Part shown: positions 59,131 to 64,000 of the stretch, one piece after another
How positions within the stretch are numbered: the first letter of the stretch is position 1
How the letters are laid out: each line of letters starts with the position of its first letter
DNA from: Flavobacterium hydatis
GTDB lineage: Bacteria; Bacteroidota; Bacteroidia; Flavobacteriales; Flavobacteriaceae
Assembly: GCF_000737695.1 (NCBI RefSeq)
Contig: NZ_JPRM01000018.1
Coordinates: forward strand, 1-64,000
Direction: 5' to 3'
DNA: 64,000 nucleotides
The notes under the pieces: generated by a model
The model's database searches: none
Seen by the model: only the letters and a program-made list of their open reading frames with translations
What the model was told of the DNA's origin: nothing
Position numbers and translations under genes: made by a program

Positions 59131-61347
59131 ATGTTTAGAAACATTAAAGCAGTTGTTGTTTTGCTTTTATTAGGTTCATTCGGAATGAATGCACAAAATA
59201 AAGTGCCAGTTTATCTAGATGATAAAAAGCCAATTCAGGAACGTGTAGAAGATGCGCTTGCAAGAATGACCGTTGAAGAAAAAGTAGCAATGGTTCATGC
59301 ACAATCAAAATTTAGTTCGCCTGGAGTAGCACGTTTAGGAATTCCTGATTTCTGGATGACCGATGGACCTCATGGTATTCGTCCAGAAGTTTTATGGGAT
59401 GAATGGGATCAAGCAGGATGGACAAACGATTCTTGTATTGCATTTCCTGCGCTTACAGCTCTTGCTGCAACATGGAACAAAGAAATGTCTGCATTATACG
59501 GAAAATCAATAGGAGAGGAAGCACGTTACCGCAACAAAACAGTTTTGTTAGGACCAGGAGTAAATATTTACAGATCTCCTCTTAATGGACGTAACTTTGA
59601 ATACATGGGCGAAGACCCGTTCTTGGCTTCAAAAATGGTTGTACCTTACATAAAAGGAGTTCAGCAAAACGGAGTTGCAGCTTGTGTAAAACATTTTGCA
59701 TTAAACAATCAGGAAACAAATCGCCATACAGTAAACGTAAATGTTGATGATCGTGCTTTGTACGAAATCTATTTGCCAGCATTTAAAGCAGCAGTTCAAG
59801 AAGGTGATGCTTGGACAATTATGGGATCTTATAATAAATACAAAGGTCAACCTAACTGTCATAATGAGTATTTGCTAAACGATATTCTTAGAGGAGAATG
59901 GGGCTTTAAAGGAGCTGTAGTTGCCGATTGGGGAGGAGTTAGCGATACACGTCAGGCAATTACAAATGGTTTGGACATGGAATTCGGAACTTGGACAAAT
60001 GGTTTATCTGCAGGAACAAGTAATGCTTATGATAACTATTATTTGGCAAAACCATACCTTAATTTAATCAAATCTGGACAAGTAGGAACTAAAGAATTAG
60101 ATCAAAAAGTACGTAACATACTTAGATTAGCTTTCCTTACTACAATGGATAGAAACAAACCTTATGGATCTTTTGGTACTGAAGAGCACGGTCTTGCAGG
60201 TCGTAAAATTGCCGAAGAAGGAATTGTTTTATTGCAAAACAAAAACAATATATTGCCAATAAACCTTAACAAAACTAAGAAAATTGCAGTTATTGGAGAG
60301 AATGCTATTAAGATGATGACAGTAGGTGGTGGAAGTTCATCACTTAAAGCAAAATATGAAATTTCTCCATTAGATGGTTTAAAGAAAAGAGTTGGAACTC
60401 AAGCTGAAGTTATTTATGCTCGTGGATATGTAGGCGATGCCGAAAGTAGTTATAACGGAGTTGCTTCTGGACAAGATTTATCAGAAAAACGTTCGGCAGA
60501 ACAATTATTAGCAGAAGCTATAGATGTAGCTAAAAAAGCCGATATTGTATTGTTTATTGGTGGATTAAACAAAAGTAATCATCAAGACGCAGAAGGTGTA
60601 GATCGTTTATCTTTAGATCTTCCGTATAACCAAGATAAAATTGTAACCGAGTTACTTAAAGCAAATAAAAACCTTGTGTTTGTAAATATTTCAGGAAACG
60701 CAGTAGCAATGCCATGGGTAAATGAAGTACCAGGAATTGTACAAGGATGGTTTTTAGGTTCTGAAACAGGAAATGCTTTAGCATCAATTTTAGTTGGAGA
60801 TACTAATCCATCTGGAAAATTACCATTTACTTTCCCAGTAAAATTAAAAGATAATGGAGCGCACGCTTTAGGAGAATTTCCTGGAGGACCAGAAGTTACT
60901 TATAACGAAAGCATTTTTGTAGGATATCGTTGGGCAGACAAACAAAAGGTAAAACCACTTTTCAGCTTTGGTCACGGATTGAGTTATACTACTTTTCAAT
61001 ACGGAAATGTTACCGCTAGCGCGAAAGAAATAACGGCTGCCGATAAAATTACATTTACTGTAAAAGTGAAAAATACTGGAACTAAAGATGGTTCAGAAAC
61101 AGTTCAGTTATACATAAGTGATTTAAAATCTTCTTTACCACGTCCTATCAAAGAATTGAAAGGATTTGAGAAAGTAAGCTTAAAAGCTGGAGAAGAAAAA
61201 ATAGTTTCAATTACAGTAGATAAAGCAGCTTTAAGCTTTTTCGACCCTGTTAAACATGACTGGGTTGCAGAACCTGGTGATTTTGAAGCATTAATTGGAG
61301 CTTCTTCTACAGATATTAAAACGAAAGTGAAATTTAAATTAAAATAG
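59131..61347 (+). CDS. GH3 family beta-glucosidase
   Basis: A 738-residue glycoside hydrolase with the signal peptide MFRNIKAVVVLLLLGSFGMNAQ. The (alpha/beta)8 domain has DGPHGIRPE and VKHFALNNQETNRHTVNVNVDDRALYEIYLPAFKAAV; the nucleophile is D266 in VVADWGG. A second alpha/beta sandwich (residues about 360-600) contains GGSSSLKAKYEISPLDG. The C-terminal fibronectin-type-III-like domain (about 650-738) includes VKVKNTGTKDGSETVQLYISD. It splits beta-linked sugars in the periplasm or outside; the exact sugar is unknown. Confidence 0.93.
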   Translation: MFRNIKAVVVLLLLGSFGMNAQNKVPVYLDDKKPIQERVEDALARMTVEEKVAMVHAQSKFSSPGVARLGIPDFWMTDGPHGIRPEVLWDEWDQAGWTNDSCIAFPALTALAATWNKEMSALYGKSIGEEARYRNKTVLLGPGVNIYRSPLNGRNFEYMGEDPFLASKMVVPYIKGVQQNGVAACVKHFALNNQETNRHTVNVNVDDRALYEIYLPAFKAAVQEGDAWTIMGSYNKYKGQPNCHNEYLLNDILRGEWGFKGAVVADWGGVSDTRQAITNGLDMEFGTWTNGLSAGTSNAYDNYYLAKPYLNLIKSGQVGTKELDQKVRNILRLAFLTTMDRNKPYGSFGTEEHGLAGRKIAEEGIVLLQNKNNILPINLNKTKKIAVIGENAIKMMTVGGGSSSLKAKYEISPLDGLKKRVGTQAEVIYARGYVGDAESSYNGVASGQDLSEKRSAEQLLAEAIDVAKKADIVLFIGGLNKSNHQDAEGVDRLSLDLPYNQDKIVTELLKANKNLVFVNISGNAVAMPWVNEVPGIVQGWFLGSETGNALASILVGDTNPSGKLPFTFPVKLKDNGAHALGEFPGGPEVTYNESIFVGYRWADKQKVKPLFSFGHGLSYTTFQYGNVTASAKEITAADKITFTVKVKNTGTKDGSETVQLYISDLKSSLPRPIKELKGFEKVSLKAGEEKIVSITVDKAALSFFDPVKHDWVAEPGDFEALIGASSTDIKTKVKFKLK

Positions 61348-61412
61348 TTCACTAAAGATGCTTTTGAAGCTTAATAGTTAGGGCTTCAATGGTTGGTTAG
61401 TTAGTTTGCATG

Positions 61413-61446
61413 ATCCCGATTACTTTATGTAATCGGGATTTTTTTA
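61413..61446 (+). terminator. terminator of the GH3 gene
   Basis: ATCCCGATTAC and GTAATCGGGAT form a perfect 11-bp stem around TTTAT, followed by TTTTTTT. Confidence 0.9.
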
Positions 61447-61656
61447 TGTCTAAATTCACTAAGTCTGTTTCATATTTTAAAATGCAACACAGTTCGCAAG
61501 TTTAAATAGGATAGGTTAAAAAGTAAAATTAATTTTAAGGTTTGAGAATTTAATTATAAAACGTAACTTGTAAGAAAATTTTTAATTTGTTTTGGTTGAC
61601 TCCAAAATTTATTTAATAATTGATGTTTCGAGAATATTTATTAATTACAAAGTATA

Positions 61657-61664
61657 TAATTTTG
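61657..61664 (+). promoter_or_regulatory. -7 element of the DUF1254 gene
   Basis: TAATTTTG fits TAnnTTTG and is 23 nt before the ATG at 61688. Confidence 0.55.
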
Positions 61665-61687
61665 CTTTGTATTAAATTCCAAAACGT

Positions 61688-63145
61688 ATGAAAAACTTTA
61701 CTATTGCCTTTTTTACAATTTGTCTATTTATAGGATGTAAAAAAGAGGAAAAAAAAGAAAACAAAGCAAAAGAAACAGTTGCTGTTGCTGACGATAATAC
61801 TATTATTGAAGCAGCCGAAGCAGCCTATTTATATGGCTTACCATTAGTTATAATGGATCTTACCCGCAGACAATCAACCAATACAGAACTACCCACTAGT
61901 ACAGGAGCACCGATGAACCAGTTTAGCCATAAATCAGTATTTCCTGATGCATCTCTTAAAAGTGGTTTATATCCTAATGCCGACACGTATTCATCATCGG
62001 CTTGGATAGATTTGCGCAAAGAACCTTTGGTGCTTTCAGTTCCAGATACATACGGGAGATATTATCAACTTTCGATGGAGGATGCTTACACAAATATTTT
62101 TTCGTCATTGGGCAAAAGAACTACAGGAACAAATGCAGCAAATTATTTAATTACAGGTCCAAAATCTAATGAACCAGTTCCAATAGGAATGCAGGAAATT
62201 AAATCACCGACCAATATGGTTCGCATTATTAGCAAAATCCAGATGAATAGTTATGCCGACGGGCTAAAGGTTTACAAACTACAACGCCAATACAAGCTTA
62301 TACCTTTAAGCAGTTGGGCTACAGATTATATTGTACCAATGGGAAAAATTGATTCATCGGTACCAAAAGGAGCACCAAATGAAATTGTTTCGAAATTTCC
62401 TATCGGAGAGTTTTTTAATTATGTAAACCAGTTAATGGCTAATAACCCACCAAAAGATATAGATGCCGAAACAATAAAAAGATTTGCTATTATAGGAATT
62501 AAACCCGGAGCCAAATTCAATTTAAGTTCTTTTAATAGTTCAGTACAAGCTGCATTAAGAGGAATTCCAGACAAAATACTCGGCGAACTTAATAAAGCTG
62601 TAACTACGCCTCCAAAATTAGAAAATGGATGGAGTGTTATAGATACAAAAATAGGCGCATTTGGAACCGATTATAAGCGTAGAGCAGAGGTTTCATATTC
62701 AGGATTAGAAATTACGCTTCCACAAGATTTAATTTATTCTTTTTCTGCAATTGATGAGGAAGGCGAAAAACTCAATGGTGCTAATAAATACACCATTCAT
62801 TTTAACAAAGATCAAATTCCGCCAACAAATGCTTTCTGGTCATTAACAGCTTATGATGCTAAAGGAGCATTTGCAACTGGTAATCCTATGAATCGCTTTA
62901 CGATAGGAAATCGTGATCAGTTAATTAGGAATGCAGATGGTTCAATAGATATCTATTTTCAGAGATCCTATCCAGGCAAAATAAGAGAAAGTAATTGGCT
63001 GCCAGTATCATCAGGAGATTTTAATATCGTATTACGCGTATATTCTCCAAACGAACAAATGCTAAAAGGAAATTGGGAAATACCAGCAATTAAAAAAATA
63101 GTACCAATTGCACCAGCAGTTGAAACAGTAGCAATGATAGAATAA
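61688..63145 (+). CDS. DUF1254/DUF1214 domain lipoprotein
   Basis: A 485-residue protein with the lipoprotein signal MKNFTIAFFTICLFIGC and a Lys/Glu-rich linker. The DUF1254 domain follows (EAAEAAYLYGLPLVIMDLTRRQ, then LSVPDTYGRYYQLSMEDAYTNIFSSLGKRTTG at about 117-148). The DUF1214 domain covers about residues 350-470, including FWSLTAYDAKGAF, RFTIGNRDQLIRNADGSIDIYFQ and NWLPVSSGDFNIVLRVY. The function is not established. An outer-membrane Omp85-like gene begins 32 nt downstream. Confidence 0.9.
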   Translation: MKNFTIAFFTICLFIGCKKEEKKENKAKETVAVADDNTIIEAAEAAYLYGLPLVIMDLTRRQSTNTELPTSTGAPMNQFSHKSVFPDASLKSGLYPNADTYSSSAWIDLRKEPLVLSVPDTYGRYYQLSMEDAYTNIFSSLGKRTTGTNAANYLITGPKSNEPVPIGMQEIKSPTNMVRIISKIQMNSYADGLKVYKLQRQYKLIPLSSWATDYIVPMGKIDSSVPKGAPNEIVSKFPIGEFFNYVNQLMANNPPKDIDAETIKRFAIIGIKPGAKFNLSSFNSSVQAALRGIPDKILGELNKAVTTPPKLENGWSVIDTKIGAFGTDYKRRAEVSYSGLEITLPQDLIYSFSAIDEEGEKLNGANKYTIHFNKDQIPPTNAFWSLTAYDAKGAFATGNPMNRFTIGNRDQLIRNADGSIDIYFQRSYPGKIRESNWLPVSSGDFNIVLRVYSPNEQMLKGNWEIPAIKKIVPIAPAVETVAMIE

Positions 63146-63177
63146 ATTAGTTTTTACGAACAAAACAATAATTTTAT

Positions 63178-64000
63178 ATGTATCAATACTTTAGCAAGAA
63201 AAATTACTTTACTAAAGCTGCAATAATATTGTTGGTTATGTTCATGCAAAATAATGTGATTGCTCAAAACGAAAAAGCTATTTGCGAACCCAAAACATTC
63301 TTTGATTTATTTGCAAAGAAAGATACACTTAAGGCTCCAAAGCCTGCTAAAAACAGTTTTTTTATAATCCTTCCAGTAATTGGCTCACAGCCAGCTACTG
63401 GATTTGTGTTTGGGGGAGTTGCCCAATATACATTTAAAGGTAAAGAGGCACAGGATAAGTATTCGGTTGTGAATTTAGGAGTAACCTATACCACAAAAAA
63501 ACAATTACTTATTAATGCAAAAAATAGTGTTTTATTAAAAGAGAATAAAATATATCTAAGCGGGGATTATAGATTATACCTATTTTCTCAACCCAATTAC
63601 GGATTAGGAACGTCAATTATTCCTGGTAATAATCAAGATCCTGATTTTGATATTGATGCAATAGCGCAACCAATGGATTACAATTATTTTAAATTCCATC
63701 AGGCAATGTCATGGGAAGTAAAAAAGAATTTTTATGTAGGTGCAGGAATCGATATTGATTGGTATGCCGCAATAAAAGATAAAGATTTAGATGTTGCCAA
63801 TGAACAATATACTTATCACTATAATTATAATCTAAAAAATGGTTTTGATGATTTAGAATATTTTGTAAATGGTTTTAGTTTAAATCTTGTGTATGATTCC
63901 AGAGATAATCAGGTTAATGCAACGCATGGAATATTTGCTAATTTAAATTATCGAATGAATCCTGATTTATTCAATAATCAGCGAAATAGTACAGTTTTAT
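63178..64000 (+). CDS. Omp85/BamA-TamA-like outer-membrane protein, 5-prime part
   Basis: An open frame of 274 codons running off the window end. The signal peptide (AAIILLVMFMQNNVIAQ) is followed by a barrel-like series of strands: FFIILPVIGSQPATGFVFGGVAQYTF, INAKNSVLLKENKIYLSGDYRLYLFSQPNYGLG, and a typical Omp85 strand LVYDSRDNQVNATHGIFANLNY. No POTRA domains are visible, so it belongs to the short BamA/TamA-like group. Partial; the remainder lies beyond position 64000. Confidence 0.82.
   Translation, partial: MYQYFSKKNYFTKAAIILLVMFMQNNVIAQNEKAICEPKTFFDLFAKKDTLKAPKPAKNSFFIILPVIGSQPATGFVFGGVAQYTFKGKEAQDKYSVVNLGVTYTTKKQLLINAKNSVLLKENKIYLSGDYRLYLFSQPNYGLGTSIIPGNNQDPDFDIDAIAQPMDYNYFKFHQAMSWEVKKNFYVGAGIDIDWYAAIKDKDLDVANEQYTYHYNYNLKNGFDDLEYFVNGFSLNLVYDSRDNQVNATHGIFANLNYRMNPDLFNNQRNSTVL

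Noticed and set aside
1..64000. tRNA or rRNA genes
   Set aside because: I found no cloverleaf-like or rRNA-like conserved stretches; a tRNAscan-SE run would settle it.

Overview
The window looks like an ordinary chromosomal segment from a Flavobacterium-like member of the Bacteroidota. This is an inference from three things. The DNA is AT-rich, several genes are preceded by the TAnnTTTG -7 promoter element typical of that phylum with little sign of Shine-Dalgarno sequences, and the gene families are typical (TonB-dependent receptor with a carboxypeptidase-regulatory-like domain, PepSY-like proteins, DUF6377 regulator, DUF4328, TauE/DUF1634, DoxDA). I see no rRNA, tRNA, insertion sequence, phage or CRISPR array.

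Layout: 1-8 kb is a run of small minus-strand accessory genes (YdeI/OmdA-like, SRPBCC, alpha/beta hydrolase, DinB-like, VOC, DoxX, GNAT, Crp/Fnr) with repeat-rich gaps. 8.1-15 kb holds a tripartite HAE1-type RND pump operon (adaptor, pump, outer-membrane factor) under a TetR-like regulator. A five-copy palindromic operator family lies in its control regions, and a 37-codon membrane ORF sits between pump and outer-membrane factor. 15.5-17.4 kb has a ketopantoate-reductase-like gene divergent from an AraC regulator. 17.7-25.4 kb is a CzcCBA-like metal-type RND operon with an adjacent histidine kinase/response regulator pair. 25.7-33.5 kb contains TauE/SafE plus DUF1634, DUF4328, VOC and DoxDA genes and a cluster of small lipoprotein or unknown genes.

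33.7-40.8 kb is a plus-strand operon of a YncE-like beta-propeller, TolC, adaptor, a third RND pump and a PAP2 phosphatase. 41.2-49 kb has an AraC regulator divergent from a TetR-TolC-HlyD-ATPase-ATPase-permease-permease operon. The latter resembles E. coli CecR/YbhG-F-S-R with the double ATPase YbhF split into two genes. 49-55 kb holds a lipid kinase, a TonB-dependent receptor, a PepSY-like protein and a second two-component system. 55.4-64 kb has secreted and outer-membrane proteins, a DUF6377 membrane regulator, a GH3 beta-glucosidase, a DUF1254 protein and the 5-prime part of an Omp85/BamA-like gene cut by the window end.

The dominant theme is export: four complete tripartite-type efflux systems lie within about 41 kb, each with its own regulator or distinctive partner gene. 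The second theme is a dense set of dispersed palindromic repeats in the gaps, in at least six sequence families. Some form composite elements of about 280 nt with inverted ends. I did not find a clearly new defence or mobile system. The best leads are the small ORF in the RND operon, the operator array, the split YbhF-like operon and the twin 68-nt structured element.
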